Assembly: GCF_023282985.1 (NCBI RefSeq)
Contig: NZ_JAGQDC010000007.1
Location: 1-64,000, forward strand
Direction: 5' to 3'
Origin: Serratia silvae
GTDB lineage: Bacteria; Pseudomonadota; Gammaproteobacteria; Enterobacterales; Enterobacteriaceae
Length of the DNA stretch: 64,000 bases
Positions 22,386 to 31,849 of this stretch are shown piece by piece. The translations under genes were made by a program, and so were the position numbers. Position 1 is the first letter of the stretch, and each line of letters starts with the position of its first letter. The notes under the pieces are model-generated. The model made no database searches, had not been told where the DNA came from, and saw only the letters and a list, made by a program, of their open reading frames with translations.

Positions 22386-23669
22386 CTATGCCAATCCGTA
22401 AACCAAAGCAGAAAGCGCAATCAGCCCCATCACCAACACAAAGCCATTACTCAAAGCGCGATAACGGTGCATAGCCGGAACCACGCGCACCGCATACATC
22501 GGCAGAATAAACAGGATCACCGCAATCAGTGGACCACTGATGGTTTCAATGATATGCAAGGCGCTCGGATTCCAGACGGTGGCCCCCCAGGTGAGCAAGA
22601 ACAGCGCCACGCCGGAAATACGATGGGTCGTCGCGGCACTTAGCGGCTTGCCAACGGCACGTGTTAGTCCATCGATCAGGCTGGTCGCACCTTCGGTCAC
22701 GCCTAATGAAGTGCCAAGATAGGACTTTGCCATCGCCAACATCGCCATTATCGGCCCAAGATAGGCAATCAGCGGATTGGAAAACTTGTTGGCCAAGGTA
22801 GTCAGTACCGTGATGTTCTGCGCTTTCGCCTGCTCCATCTCCTGGTGCGAAAGGCTCAGCACGCAGCTGAACACGAAGAACAGCACGGTGACGCAAATCA
22901 GCAGGTAGCTGTAACGCATAATCCGTGCACAACGGCGCTCGGCCTTGTCACCGTATAAGCTGTTCTGGGTGGAAGCGAACGAAGAAATGATCGGCGCATG
23001 GCTAAAGGAAAATACCATCACCGGGACCGCCAACCACAACGAGTGCCACAGGTCGGGGCTGTCAAATTGAGTGTTGACCACCCCATTGACAAAGTTCTCG
23101 GTCTGCCAGGTAGGTATCAGATACAGCGAAATACCCATCAGAAACACCAGCAATGGGAATACCAAGACGCCCATCGCCGCGACGATCGTATCCTTTCCCC
23201 GCAGCAGCACCAGATTGAGCACCACCACCACCGCCAAACTCAGCCAGATACGTGGCACCGGGGCGAAGTGAAATTGATGGGTCAGGAAGCTGTCCAAGGC
23301 GTTGGTAATGGAAATACTGTAGACCAGCACGATGGGGAAAAACGCCATCAGATACAGCACCATAATGATCTTGCCGGCTAACACACCGAAATGCTCAACC
23401 ACCACGTCCTGAATATTACCGTCGCGGCTGGAGCCAGAGAGGACAAAGCGGGTTAGCGCCAGATGGGGTAAATAGGTTAGAGGGAAGGCAAACAGTGCCA
23501 TCAATAGCAGCACCAACGGGCCATTCAGACCGGCATTGATCGGCAGAAACAGGGTGCCAGCACCCACAGCCGTGGCGTAAAGCCCGAACATCCAGACGGT
23601 GTCGGTCTTGTTCCATTTGGCTGGTTGGGCAATGGCCAACGCGTCATGATCTGGAGAAATCGTACTCAT
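22386..23669 (-). CDS. HAAAP-family serine/threonine-type permease
   Basis: 427-residue membrane protein with about 11 helices, of the hydroxy/aromatic amino acid permease family. It resembles SdaC/TdcC: NKTDTVWMFGLYATAVGAGTLFLPINAG and LTRFVLSGSSRDGNIQDVVVEHFG at the N-terminus, and LWLAVPVMVFSFSHAPIISSFA in the middle. It probably imports serine or threonine with H+ or Na+. Not close enough for me to give an sdaC symbol. About 230 bp separate it from the next gene. Confidence 0.85.
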   Translation of the reverse strand: MSTISPDHDALAIAQPAKWNKTDTVWMFGLYATAVGAGTLFLPINAGLNGPLVLLLMALFAFPLTYLPHLALTRFVLSGSSRDGNIQDVVVEHFGVLAGKIIMVLYLMAFFPIVLVYSISITNALDSFLTHQFHFAPVPRIWLSLAVVVVLNLVLLRGKDTIVAAMGVLVFPLLVFLMGISLYLIPTWQTENFVNGVVNTQFDSPDLWHSLWLAVPVMVFSFSHAPIISSFASTQNSLYGDKAERRCARIMRYSYLLICVTVLFFVFSCVLSLSHQEMEQAKAQNITVLTTLANKFSNPLIAYLGPIMAMLAMAKSYLGTSLGVTEGATSLIDGLTRAVGKPLSAATTHRISGVALFLLTWGATVWNPSALHIIETISGPLIAVILFILPMYAVRVVPAMHRYRALSNGFVLVMGLIALSALVYGLA

Positions 23670-23899
23670 GAAAAAGCTTACCTTAATCTACAGTGCCAAC
23701 GAATGCGCCCGACGGAAACTCCCTTCTCCGTAGAATGTTTAAATAAAACAGGACATTAATGGCGAAAGAAATTCACCAACCTGATAAAAGGACGGCAAAG
23801 GATAATGAAAAACACTAATGTGGTCTATGTTTCGGCGGTTAACTGCGCGCTTCGTGAGCAGCCAACACCGCTCACGAGCCATACGGAATGAAACAATGC

Positions 23900-24784
23900 C
23901 TAGGCGCTGGCAGCAGCAATAAACCGGCGTATTTCGCCAATATGCTGTGGGCCGTAAGCACATTGCCCTACTTCTATTTTTGGCTTGTTACGCCCGTGAA
24001 AATCGCTGCCGCAGGTAACGAACGCCGAGCGGCCAACGGTAAACTCATACAGTTGGCTGGCCAACTCCGGTGAATGATAGCTTGAGAACACCTCAACCCC
24101 CATCACGCCAATCTTCAACATCTCATCGATAACCTGGGTATGGTCCCGTTTAACGTTAGCACCGATATGCGCCAGGATGGGTATGCCCCCATTATGGCGT
24201 ATCACCTCCACCATGCGGCTCATGGCGGGATAAGTGACTGGCATATAGCACACCTTCCCTGGGCCAAAGAAGTCCCAGTAAAAGTTGATTAGCGGCATAT
24301 CGGCTCTTTCGCCACCGGGGCGATATGGCATCAGCAACGGGTGCCCATCATTACGTGGATCTTCCAGTATCACCTCACCCATCTGCTCTTCCTGCGGGAT
24401 AGCGCCACCGCATACCTGCTCCAGGCGTTGTTCATCCAGATGGAATTTCAACCCGCGCAGCTTGGCAAATTTTTGCGGAGTCAATTCCCGTTGAATGGCG
24501 CTGAAATTGTTATAGATCTCCACAAAGTCATCGCTGGGGGTAAAACCGTAGCCCAACAGGTGGAAGTTACGCCCTGCAAAGGTGCAGTCGATCTCAATGC
24601 CGGACAGGACATTGAGACTGGACGATGCCAGCGCCTTGGCCTCCGGCACCGAGTTGGCATTATTATGGTCGGTCACCGCCAACGTACTGATGCCGTTGAC
24701 CAGACAGCGTGCGATCACTGTCTCAACCGGGAAGTCTGCATCATCGCTGTAGTTGGAATGCATATGCAGGTCGATTTTTTCCAT
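23900..24784 (-). CDS. PHP-domain metal-dependent phosphoesterase
   Basis: 294-residue protein of the polymerase and histidinol phosphatase (PHP) fold. Metal motifs: KIDLHMHSNYSD with His7 and His9, VTDHNN, GIEIDC, PILAHIGA near the C-terminal half, and GSDFHG at the end. Likely a phosphoesterase, substrate unknown. Start chosen at ATG 24784 (MEKIDLHMH), with AGGA upstream; the longer frame lacks a site. Upstream is a long gene-free stretch. Confidence 0.85.
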   Translation of the reverse strand: MEKIDLHMHSNYSDDADFPVETVIARCLVNGISTLAVTDHNNANSVPEAKALASSSLNVLSGIEIDCTFAGRNFHLLGYGFTPSDDFVEIYNNFSAIQRELTPQKFAKLRGLKFHLDEQRLEQVCGGAIPQEEQMGEVILEDPRNDGHPLLMPYRPGGERADMPLINFYWDFFGPGKVCYMPVTYPAMSRMVEVIRHNGGIPILAHIGANVKRDHTQVIDEMLKIGVMGVEVFSSYHSPELASQLYEFTVGRSAFVTCGSDFHGRNKPKIEVGQCAYGPQHIGEIRRFIAAASA

Positions 24785-25508
24785 GGCAATGTCCTTTGGC
24801 AAATGCTCAATAACAAAGACCATAGTAAAGCAGGCGCTGAATGCATACTGTGGATTTGACACTTTTTATCGTCAGGATCACAAAAGCGTGGGTATGCTCA
24901 CGGAGAGTAAATCGACATTTTGACTAGATCGATAACGGTGAACACTTTTAACAGGCATGAACGGTATCAAATAGCTGCGGCTACTTGGTCATCAATCTAA
25001 AGCCCCGTTTTCCGGGGCATCTCACCTAAAAAAATCTGCTTTGTTGGCCGAATATGGCAAATCACAGCTCGTCATGTTCTAAAAAGCAGCGTATCGATTA
25101 ATCTTGCACATTTCCTTCTGAAATTGATGCGCTTTCTGTAAGTATATTTACGACCAAGACCAATACAGATTCGCTTACGTCTATCGACCTCAAAAGCAAT
25201 GGAAACATACAATACCAACAATAAAGCTATCATCATCACGCTCACAAACTCCCTTTACTTTCAACTCCCCTCGCAAAAACATTAATAACATTAATGAAAA
25301 AATTAATCACCAAAGAAAAACAACAATCAAAAACCACTTAAAAACAACTACATAATGAAATTTAGCGATATAACACACTCTAAAAAACTGACAACATCAG
25401 ATAGAACAGCTTTAAAACCTAGGAACACACCACTAAAGATGATTAAAAATCAATCAAAAAACAAATGATTACAACATCTAATATATTGGAAATTAATGAT
25501 AGACGATT
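24785..25508. other. Gene-free stretch, AT-rich in its right half
   Basis: About 720 bp with no supported gene. Bases 25190-25505 are strongly A/T-rich compared with the GC-rich neighbours and full of short A runs. A GC hairpin, GCCCCG-TTTTC-CGGGGC, sits at 25002-25018; on the minus strand it is followed by CTTTAGATT, a weak terminator. The stretch may carry the PHP gene promoter and bind H-NS; this is inference. Confidence 0.5.
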
Positions 25509-25509
25509 A

Positions 25510-25532
25510 AAGGGCCTCGAACGAGGCCCCTT
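25510..25532 (-). terminator. Terminator after the dehydrogenase operon
   Basis: Stem GGGCCTC-GAAC-GAGGCCC at about 25512-25529, 10 bp after the cytochrome c stop, followed on the minus strand by TTTAATCGTCT. Fits a Rho-independent terminator of moderate strength. Confidence 0.7.
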
Positions 25533-25538
25533 GAAGGA

Positions 25539-26879
25539 TTACTTGGCGCCCACTGGTGCCAGCTCTGGGATAGCAGAACTACCCATGGCCTTCTCATCGC
25601 GGATTATTGAACGATCCTTGCGCACGTCAGCCACATCGGAGGCACTGATAGCTTTGGCGTTGTTGCCCCAGCTGGAACGGATAAAGTTCACCACGTCCGC
25701 GACCTGCTGGTCGTTCAAGCGCCAGCCAAACGGCGGCATGGTGAGGTTGGAAACTGCCCCCTTCACCGCTGGCGTGGTATTACCGACCAGCACAATGTGG
25801 ATCAGCGAAGTCGCATCGTCAGTCTGCACCACCGGGTTGCCCTTCAGCGCCGGGAAAGCACGCGGGTAACCAACACCATCGGTACGGTGGCAAGCGGCAC
25901 AGTTATCGACGTATAGCGCAGCGCCCGGCTTGCTGTCGTTACCACGCCACAAATCTTTGGCGACGCTGTCTTCAACCGGTGCGGCCTGCTGTTTACCGTC
26001 TTTCGGCGGTAAGGTTTTCAGATAGCGGGCAATCGCGGTCAAATCTTCATCGCTGAGATATTGCAGGCTATGTTCGACAACGTCGCTCATGCCACCAAAT
26101 ACCACCGACTTATCGTTACGGCCAGTTTTCAGGAACTCAGTCAGTTCGCTCTCGCTCCAGGTGCCCAGGCCATCTTTATTATCACCACGCAAGCTGGAGG
26201 CTACCCAACCGTCGATCGGCACGTTGCTGCCAGACAGATAATCATCGCCTTCCGTGTTGCTCAACGCCTTTTCCTGCATGGTCATGCGGCGTGGCGTATG
26301 GCATGCCCCGCAGTGCCCCAGCCCTTCAACCAGATAGCGGCCACGTTCGATAACCGGATCGGCGTTGGCGTTTGCCGCGAAATCGGCCGGTGTTGGTGCA
26401 AACATCGAGCGCCAGATGTGCAGCGGCCAACGCATGGATAGCGGCCAAGGAATATCTGAATCCTTATTCGCCTGTTCTATTGGCTGCACGCCGTGCATGA
26501 AATAGGCGTACATGGCACGCATATCCTCCTCTTTCACCAGCGCAAACGAAGGATAAGGCATCGCCGGGTACAGGGTGCTGCCGTTCTTGGCGACGCCTTT
26601 ACGTACCGCATTATCGAAATCTTCGAAACTGTAGTCGCCAATGCCGGTGGTTTTGTCCGGGGTGATGTTGGTGGAATAGATAGTGCCAATCGGCGTTTCC
26701 ATTGCTAAACCACCAGCAAAGGGCACGCCGTTTTTGCCATCGGTATGGCAGGCCACGCAGTCACCAGCGCGTGCCAGATATTCACCTCGTTTGAGCAATT
26801 CGCTGCTGATCGTCGTGTCCTGTGCCAAAACGGAAAAACTCAGTGCACTGAGAACCAGTGCGGGAACCAAAGCTTTCAT
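25539..26879 (-). CDS. Tri-haem cytochrome c subunit of FAD dehydrogenase
   Basis: About 446 residues with a cleavable signal peptide (MKALVPALVLSALSFSVLA) and three haem c sites: CVACH near the N-terminus, CGACH in the middle and CAACH in the last third. This is the electron-transfer subunit of membrane-bound gluconate/alcohol-type dehydrogenases and passes electrons to ubiquinone. I prefer ATG 26879, which has AGGA 8 nt upstream. An in-frame ATG at 26894 overlaps the flavoprotein stop as ATGA and is the alternative. Third gene of its operon. Confidence 0.9.
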   Translation of the reverse strand: MKALVPALVLSALSFSVLAQDTTISSELLKRGEYLARAGDCVACHTDGKNGVPFAGGLAMETPIGTIYSTNITPDKTTGIGDYSFEDFDNAVRKGVAKNGSTLYPAMPYPSFALVKEEDMRAMYAYFMHGVQPIEQANKDSDIPWPLSMRWPLHIWRSMFAPTPADFAANANADPVIERGRYLVEGLGHCGACHTPRRMTMQEKALSNTEGDDYLSGSNVPIDGWVASSLRGDNKDGLGTWSESELTEFLKTGRNDKSVVFGGMSDVVEHSLQYLSDEDLTAIARYLKTLPPKDGKQQAAPVEDSVAKDLWRGNDSKPGAALYVDNCAACHRTDGVGYPRAFPALKGNPVVQTDDATSLIHIVLVGNTTPAVKGAVSNLTMPPFGWRLNDQQVADVVNFIRSSWGNNAKAISASDVADVRKDRSIIRDEKAMGSSAIPELAPVGAK

Positions 26880-26890
26880 CACTCGCGTCC

Positions 26891-28675
26891 TCATGCCTGC
26901 ACCAATGGGCCTGGATTTTTCAGATACTGCTCGCGAATGGCACGGGCAGACCAGTAGGCCAACGCGGCAACGGTGCCGGTCGGGTTGTAGCCTAGCCCCT
27001 GCGGGAAGGCCGATGCGCCGATCGAGAACACGTTATGCACGTCCCAACTTTGCAGATAGCGGTTTACCGCGCTGGTTTTAGGATCTTCCCCCATCACCGC
27101 ACCGCCGTTCATGTGCGTGGTTTGATAGCTGGTGGTATCAAAATGGCTGTTAGCGTTTTTCGGGCTGCCGGAAATCAGTTTCGGGTTCATCGCCTTGGCG
27201 ATCGGAGCCATCTTGTTAAACATAAACTGCGCCATCTTGATGTCGTTCTCCTGCCAGTCAAAGGTCATGCGTAGCAACGGTTGGCCAAAGACATTCTTAT
27301 AGGTCGGATCGAGATCGAGGTAGTTGCTACGATAGGACTGGTGCGCACCATGGGCATCCATAGAGACATGGTGCGTATAGGCATCCGCCACTGCGGCTTT
27401 CCACTTGCTGCCCCAGGCTGGCGTACCAGGAGGCGTTGGCAGGCCGGAGATCGGTTTGGTACCTGCCTGGTTCACCCAGAACGGTGAGCCACCGACAAAA
27501 CCTTCCTTACCGTGGTCGAAGTTATCCGCATTGAAATCATCCAGGCCAACGCCGTTACCGCCCGCGCCAATAAACGGGTTGGTGTGGACGTCCTTATCGA
27601 AGAACGCCTTGATGGTGGTCAGGTTCTGGTAGGCAAAGTTACGCCCAACCACCCCTTCACCGGTCTGCGGATCATAAGGTTTGCCAATACCAGAAAGCAG
27701 CATCAGGTGCACATTGTGGAACTGGAAGGCTCCGAGGATCACCAGATCGGCAGGTTGTTCGATCTCACGCCCCTGGGCATCGATATAGTTGACCCCGGTC
27801 GCCCGGCTTTTATCTGCGGTCAGGTTAACTTTCAGCACGTTGGCGTTAGTGCGCAGCTCAAAGCGCTTTTCCATCCGCAACGCTGGCAGAATATTGACGT
27901 TAGGCGACGCCTTGGAATACATGTAGCAGGCATAACCGCTACAGTAGCCACAGAAGTTGCAAGGCCCCATCTGCGCGCCATAAGTGTTGGTATAGGAATC
28001 TGATGTATTGGCAGAAGGCAGATTGTAAGGATGATAGCCCACCTCACGCGCCGCCTTTTCAAACAACTGTGCGGAGAAGGTGTTCTTCTGAGCTGGCAGC
28101 GGGAAATGGTCGGAACGATCTGGTGCAAAGGGGTTACCGCCTTTGTCTTTACCCACCAACTGGCCCTTCACAGTCCAGGCGGTACCTGATGTGCCAAATA
28201 CCTTCTCAGCCTTATCGAAGAACGGCTCCAGCTCGTCGTAGCTCACCCCGAAGTCCTGGATCGTCATGTCTTTCGGGATGAAGCTTTTGCCGTAGCGTTC
28301 TTCATAATGGCTGCGCATACGCAGCTCCATAGGATCGATGCGAAAATGCACGCCAGACCAGTGTAGGCCCGCTCCGCCGACGCCGGTGCCCGGCAGGAAA
28401 GCCGCCAACTGGCGATAAGGCACTGCGGTTTGGCTAGTGTTGTGACGGATAGTCACGGTACTTTTGGAGAGGTCCTGGAACAGCTTACGGCGGATATTAT
28501 AGGTCAGTTCGTCGATCACCTGCGGGTAGGAGCCGTCTGGATAGGTATCGCGCATCGGGCCACGTTCAAGCGCTACCACGTTCAACCCTGCCTCGGTCAA
28601 CTCCTTCGCCATAATGGCGCCAACCCAGCCAAAACCGACGATCACCACATCCTGCTTCTTCATTACCGTTGCCAT
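26891..28675 (-). CDS. GMC-type FAD dehydrogenase large subunit (gluconate 2-dehydrogenase-like)
   Basis: 594-residue GMC oxidoreductase. FAD-binding motif VVIVGFGWVGAIMAKEL at the N-terminus; a cysteine-rich stretch CNFCGYCSGYACY in the middle; C-terminal THMNGGAVMG and YNPTGTVAALAYW. With the small Tat subunit and the cytochrome it forms a periplasmic enzyme that oxidises a sugar or sugar acid. Gluconate to 2-ketogluconate is likely in this group; sorbitol or another polyol is possible. No own Tat signal, so it probably rides out with the small subunit. Confidence 0.88.
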   Translation of the reverse strand: MATVMKKQDVVIVGFGWVGAIMAKELTEAGLNVVALERGPMRDTYPDGSYPQVIDELTYNIRRKLFQDLSKSTVTIRHNTSQTAVPYRQLAAFLPGTGVGGAGLHWSGVHFRIDPMELRMRSHYEERYGKSFIPKDMTIQDFGVSYDELEPFFDKAEKVFGTSGTAWTVKGQLVGKDKGGNPFAPDRSDHFPLPAQKNTFSAQLFEKAAREVGYHPYNLPSANTSDSYTNTYGAQMGPCNFCGYCSGYACYMYSKASPNVNILPALRMEKRFELRTNANVLKVNLTADKSRATGVNYIDAQGREIEQPADLVILGAFQFHNVHLMLLSGIGKPYDPQTGEGVVGRNFAYQNLTTIKAFFDKDVHTNPFIGAGGNGVGLDDFNADNFDHGKEGFVGGSPFWVNQAGTKPISGLPTPPGTPAWGSKWKAAVADAYTHHVSMDAHGAHQSYRSNYLDLDPTYKNVFGQPLLRMTFDWQENDIKMAQFMFNKMAPIAKAMNPKLISGSPKNANSHFDTTSYQTTHMNGGAVMGEDPKTSAVNRYLQSWDVHNVFSIGASAFPQGLGYNPTGTVAALAYWSARAIREQYLKNPGPLVQA

Positions 28676-28677
28676 AA

Positions 28678-29403
28678 TTACCCTCTCTCCCCACGAATCG
28701 ATACCGGTGGGAAGGGATAACGTTCCCCTCGCTCAACCCAGTCCATAAAGTCGGCGCGCGCCCCCGGAAAATTAATCAGCTTCCAACCTACCATCTCTTT
28801 GTTACCGCCATGGATCGGATCGCTGAAAAAGCCTTCACGGGTGTTTTGCAACAGATAAGAGAAGAACAGCTTGGCAGGCAGTTGCGCAAACTCGGCCTCA
28901 CCAGATTCAAACTTATGCAACAGCGCATCCTGTTGTGCGCCATCGAGCTCGGCGAAGACCTTGCCTGCCGTTTTCTTGCTGTAGGCATCAGCCTCGCTGA
29001 TCCCCAGGTTATAAATCTGTTTGGGCACCAACGGCAGTTGATAACCCATTTCCGGAGCGACATCAGGATTAAATGGCCCTTGCATATACCAGATTGCACC
29101 GGTGGCATAAGGCGTATTCATCTGCTGATCGATAAACTCCGGCACGCCGGCCTCCAACGCGCCCGGCCCGCGATCGTCTGCCGGGATCAAACGCGCAACC
29201 GCCGCCTGAACAAAAGCCCACTCTTCGGGGGTAAAGAAGATAGGTTGATAGTTAACCTGTTTGGAAGTATCACTAGCGGCAAGCGCCGGTGCTGGTGCCG
29301 TCAGAGCTCCCACACCGCTACCACCGATAACGGCCGCGGGGATCAGCGTCATCGATTTCAGCAAGAAATCGCGCCGGGAATTGTTAGTTTTATCGTTCGA
29401 CAT
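28678..29403 (-). CDS. Gluconate 2-dehydrogenase subunit 3-like protein, Tat signal
   Basis: 241-residue small subunit of the FAD dehydrogenase. The N-terminus has a twin-arginine signal, [24 protein letters not shown], followed by a mature domain with [20 protein letters not shown], typical of the subunit 3 family. Start at ATG 29403 with GGAA upstream; the open frame reaches 14 codons further. It is first in the operon and 2 bp ahead of the flavoprotein. It likely pilots the complex across the membrane by Tat. Confidence 0.88.
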   Translation of the reverse strand: MSNDKTNNSRRDFLLKSMTLIPAAVIGGSGVGALTAPAPALAASDTSKQVNYQPIFFTPEEWAFVQAAVARLIPADDRGPGALEAGVPEFIDQQMNTPYATGAIWYMQGPFNPDVAPEMGYQLPLVPKQIYNLGISEADAYSKKTAGKVFAELDGAQQDALLHKFESGEAEFAQLPAKLFFSYLLQNTREGFFSDPIHGGNKEMVGWKLINFPGARADFMDWVERGERYPFPPVSIRGERG

Positions 29404-29667
29404 ATCACATTCCATCCAAAAATAATCACAACTATTTAACCTCAACCTTGCGGTCGATGCGGGATTTAAAAATAATTTGTAACGTAATTGTCTATTTATT
29501 GAAGGTCAAAACATGAGCTTTGGCAACAATGTTACCGGTAACTAATTGATTGAGCGTAAAGTTTTCTTTGTTAATGTAAAATTAACAATTTGTGCGGTTT
29601 TTTCGATTATCAGGCGGGAGATAAGCGGAAATGGGATGTAGAACGCACTTTTAGCGGGAAAAATAGC

Positions 29668-29693
29668 AAAACCGGCCCCTTAATGAGGCCGGC
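29668..29693 (-). terminator. Terminator after emtA
   Basis: Minus strand CCGGCC-TCATTAAGG-GGCCGG then TTTTGC, 16 bp past the emtA stop. The rest of 29404-29667 is the leader of the dehydrogenase operon; no firm promoter was placed. Confidence 0.65.
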
Positions 29694-29709
29694 TGTAGGC
29701 AATCTGAGG

Positions 29710-30372
29710 CTAGTAGGTCATCGCTTGATAAGCGGTGGTAACTTTCCACAAGTAACGCGGCGCTTGCGGTGCCGGGTGCTTCTTCTGGATATGCTGATAA
29801 AACTCGTCCGGGCTCATCTGATTAATGCGGTTTACCGCCACACGTTTATCCGATGAGAAAGTCCGTAACATCGCACCTGCCCCATTCACATAGGAAACGA
29901 TGGTGGCATAGCGTAACGTCTGCGGATTGGTGATCCCGGCTAGTTGCTGGCTTTGAAGAATATTGATATAGGCTGTTCCCAGATCAATATTAACCGCCGG
30001 ATCCTTCAACTCACGCGAACTTGGCTGCCCGTTCTTTCCCTTCATACGATAAGCATCGCGTCCTGCGGTTGAGGCTTTCAGCTGCATAAGCCCAACGGCA
30101 TTCGAGGTGCTGACCACATTCGGGTTAAACCCGGACTCCACCTGAATGATCGCCTTAATCAGCGTTTCGTCGACACCATAGTTTCTGGCGGCCTGACGGA
30201 TATAATCATTATAAGCGACCGGTGTCCCGGTTCGGTTACTTGGTGTTTGCGGTGGGGTTTTTAACCAACCGCCCGAAGTGCCACTGCCTGCCTGATTGCC
30301 CGTTGTTTGCGGATCTTTCGCACAACCGGCTAATAGTACGATTGCCATCAGGCAACCTATTTTTGTTTTCAC
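29710..30372 (-). CDS. emtA: EmtA/MltE-type membrane-bound lytic transglycosylase
   Basis: 220-residue lipoprotein of the SLT family that cuts the glycan strand with 1,6-anhydro formation. Lipobox LLAGC with Cys17, catalytic Glu79 in IIQVESGFNP, then NAVGLMQLKASTAGRD and YNNGAGAMLRTF-like motifs (here VSYVNGAGAMLRTFSSDK). Close to E. coli EmtA, about 17 residues longer in the linker after the lipobox. I chose GTG 30372, with AGGG 5 nt upstream; the frame reaches 22 codons further without a better site. Confidence 0.9.
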   Translation of the reverse strand: MKTKIGCLMAIVLLAGCAKDPQTTGNQAGSGTSGGWLKTPPQTPSNRTGTPVAYNDYIRQAARNYGVDETLIKAIIQVESGFNPNVVSTSNAVGLMQLKASTAGRDAYRMKGKNGQPSSRELKDPAVNIDLGTAYINILQSQQLAGITNPQTLRYATIVSYVNGAGAMLRTFSSDKRVAVNRINQMSPDEFYQHIQKKHPAPQAPRYLWKVTTAYQAMTY

Positions 30373-30481
30373 AGAATCCCTCACTCCTTTCAATGAGTTG
30401 CGTAGCATATACAACTGGTAAGGATACCTGCATGACATTTTTGGTCTATTCTCAGGCTATCCATATACCAAGAGGTGATTT

Positions 30482-30781
30482 ATGAGTCAATCTTCGTCCA
30501 TAGGTTTTGTGGTGTCTTTCACCTACCCGGAACATAGCTTAACCGATTTAGCTAAATTAACCGGACAAATGACGCTGGCCGGTTTTTCCACCACGCTCAG
30601 CGACAGCAAGGGCGTTCCCCATGAGCTGGGGATCAACAGTTTTTCGCTAACAACGCCTTTAAATCAAGAGGATGTACAACAGTTAGCGCAGGGGTTGGGT
30701 GAGGTGGCATTGGGGGAGAAACCCGAGGTGCAGATAGTCACTTGCAGTGACTACTTTAAGCGGTTACATCCCGATACATAA
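30482..30781 (+). CDS. GhoS-like (DUF2622) small protein, orphan
   Basis: 99-residue soluble protein. It resembles E. coli GhoS, the RNase antitoxin that cleaves ghoT mRNA: VVSFTYPE, then GVPHELGINSFSLTTPL and a C-terminal SDYFKRL, all in the same order as GhoS VVSFDYP, GIPRQLNENSFAITT and DDYFRQF. No GhoT-like small hydrophobic toxin lies beside it. The position near yniA equals that of ydiZ in E. coli, so it may be its counterpart. Function here unknown. Confidence 0.65.
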   Translation: MSQSSSIGFVVSFTYPEHSLTDLAKLTGQMTLAGFSTTLSDSKGVPHELGINSFSLTTPLNQEDVQQLAQGLGEVALGEKPEVQIVTCSDYFKRLHPDT

Positions 30782-30852
30782 AATGTTATAACTCACTCGG
30801 CGGCATTATTTAATTAACAACAAAATAACCCTTTGGCAAAGTTTGGTGTTGC

Positions 30853-30888
30853 TTGACTTCCGCTCAATTGATATTGATAATCATTTTC
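30853..30888 (+). promoter_or_regulatory. sitABCD promoter with Fur box
   Basis: TTGACT (30853-30858), 17-bp spacer, GATAAT (30876-30881) makes a strong sigma-70 promoter. The 19-bp GATATTGATAATCATTTTC (30870-30888) agrees with the Fur consensus at 17 positions by my count and covers the -10, so iron-bound Fur should repress. MntR control is possible but I see no clear separate site. Confidence 0.8.
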
Positions 30889-30910
30889 ATTTGAATAAGG
30901 AGACGTCATC

Positions 30911-31849
30911 ATGCCAATGAAAAACAACGTGTTTACCCGCCGTCATTTTAGCTTGTCCCGCATTCGCTCACTTGCCCTGCTCTGCGTATGCCTCAGTGTT
31001 GCTGCTGTCAGCCAACCGGCTTTGGCAAAGGATAAGCTACGCGTGGTGACAACCTTCACCATTATCCAGGATATCGCTCAGAACGTGGCGGGCGACGCCG
31101 CCGTGGTGGAGTCCATCACCAAGCCTGGGGCGGAAATCCACGACTATCAGCCTACGCCGCGCGATATCGTTAAGGCACAGCACGCCGATCTGATTTTATG
31201 GAACGGGATGAATCTGGAGCGCTGGTTCCAACGCTTTTTTGAAAATATCAAACAAGTTCCCGCCGCCGTGGTGACTGAAGGGATCACCCCGCTGCCAATC
31301 CATGAAGGCCCGTATAACGGTAATCCAAATCCCCATGCCTGGATGTCACCAAGCAATGCACTGATCTACGTCGAGAACATCCGCAAAGCGTTGGTACAGC
31401 ACGATCCCGACAACGCGGAAACCTATAACCGCAATGCCAAAGCCTACGCTGAAAAAATTGCGGCGCTGGATGCCCCACTGCGTGAGCGTTTGTCACGCAT
31501 TCCGTCAGCCCAGCGCTGGCTGGTGACCAGCGAAGGTGCCTTTAGCTATCTGGCTAAAGATTATCAGTTGCAAGAAGTCTATCTGTGGCCGATCAATGCC
31601 GACGAACAGGGCTCACCACAGCAGGTGCGCCGTGTGATCGATACCGTACGGGCCAACCACATTCCGGTGGTGTTCAGCGAAAGTACCATTTCGGATAAAC
31701 CGGCCAAGCAGGTGGCTAAAGAAACCGGTGCGCAATACGGCGGTGTGCTGTATGTCGACTCCCTGTCTGCGGCCAACGGGCCGGTGCCCACCTATATCGA
31801 CCTGCTCAATGTCACCGTGCAAACCATCGCCAAAGGATTTAATCAATGA
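30911..31849 (+). CDS. sitA: SitA/YfeA, Mn/Fe-binding periplasmic protein
   Basis: 312-residue metal-binding lipocalin-like cluster A-I solute-binding protein. A long signal region ends near PALA(39); metal ligands are visible as His77 in [11 protein letters not shown] and the histidine in NPHAWMSP, plus a glutamate (TSEGAFSYL) and an aspartate (VDSLS) later on. Delivers Mn2+ and probably Fe2+ to SitBCD. AGGAG stands before the ATG; the stop overlaps sitB by 4 bp. Confidence 0.93.
   Translation: MPMKNNVFTRRHFSLSRIRSLALLCVCLSVAAVSQPALAKDKLRVVTTFTIIQDIAQNVAGDAAVVESITKPGAEIHDYQPTPRDIVKAQHADLILWNGMNLERWFQRFFENIKQVPAAVVTEGITPLPIHEGPYNGNPNPHAWMSPSNALIYVENIRKALVQHDPDNAETYNRNAKAYAEKIAALDAPLRERLSRIPSAQRWLVTSEGAFSYLAKDYQLQEVYLWPINADEQGSPQQVRRVIDTVRANHIPVVFSESTISDKPAKQVAKETGAQYGGVLYVDSLSAANGPVPTYIDLLNVTVQTIAKGFNQ

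Noticed and set aside
25002-25018. GC hairpin as terminator of a small RNA
   Set aside because: Weak T tract and no promoter or frame found in the AT-rich side.
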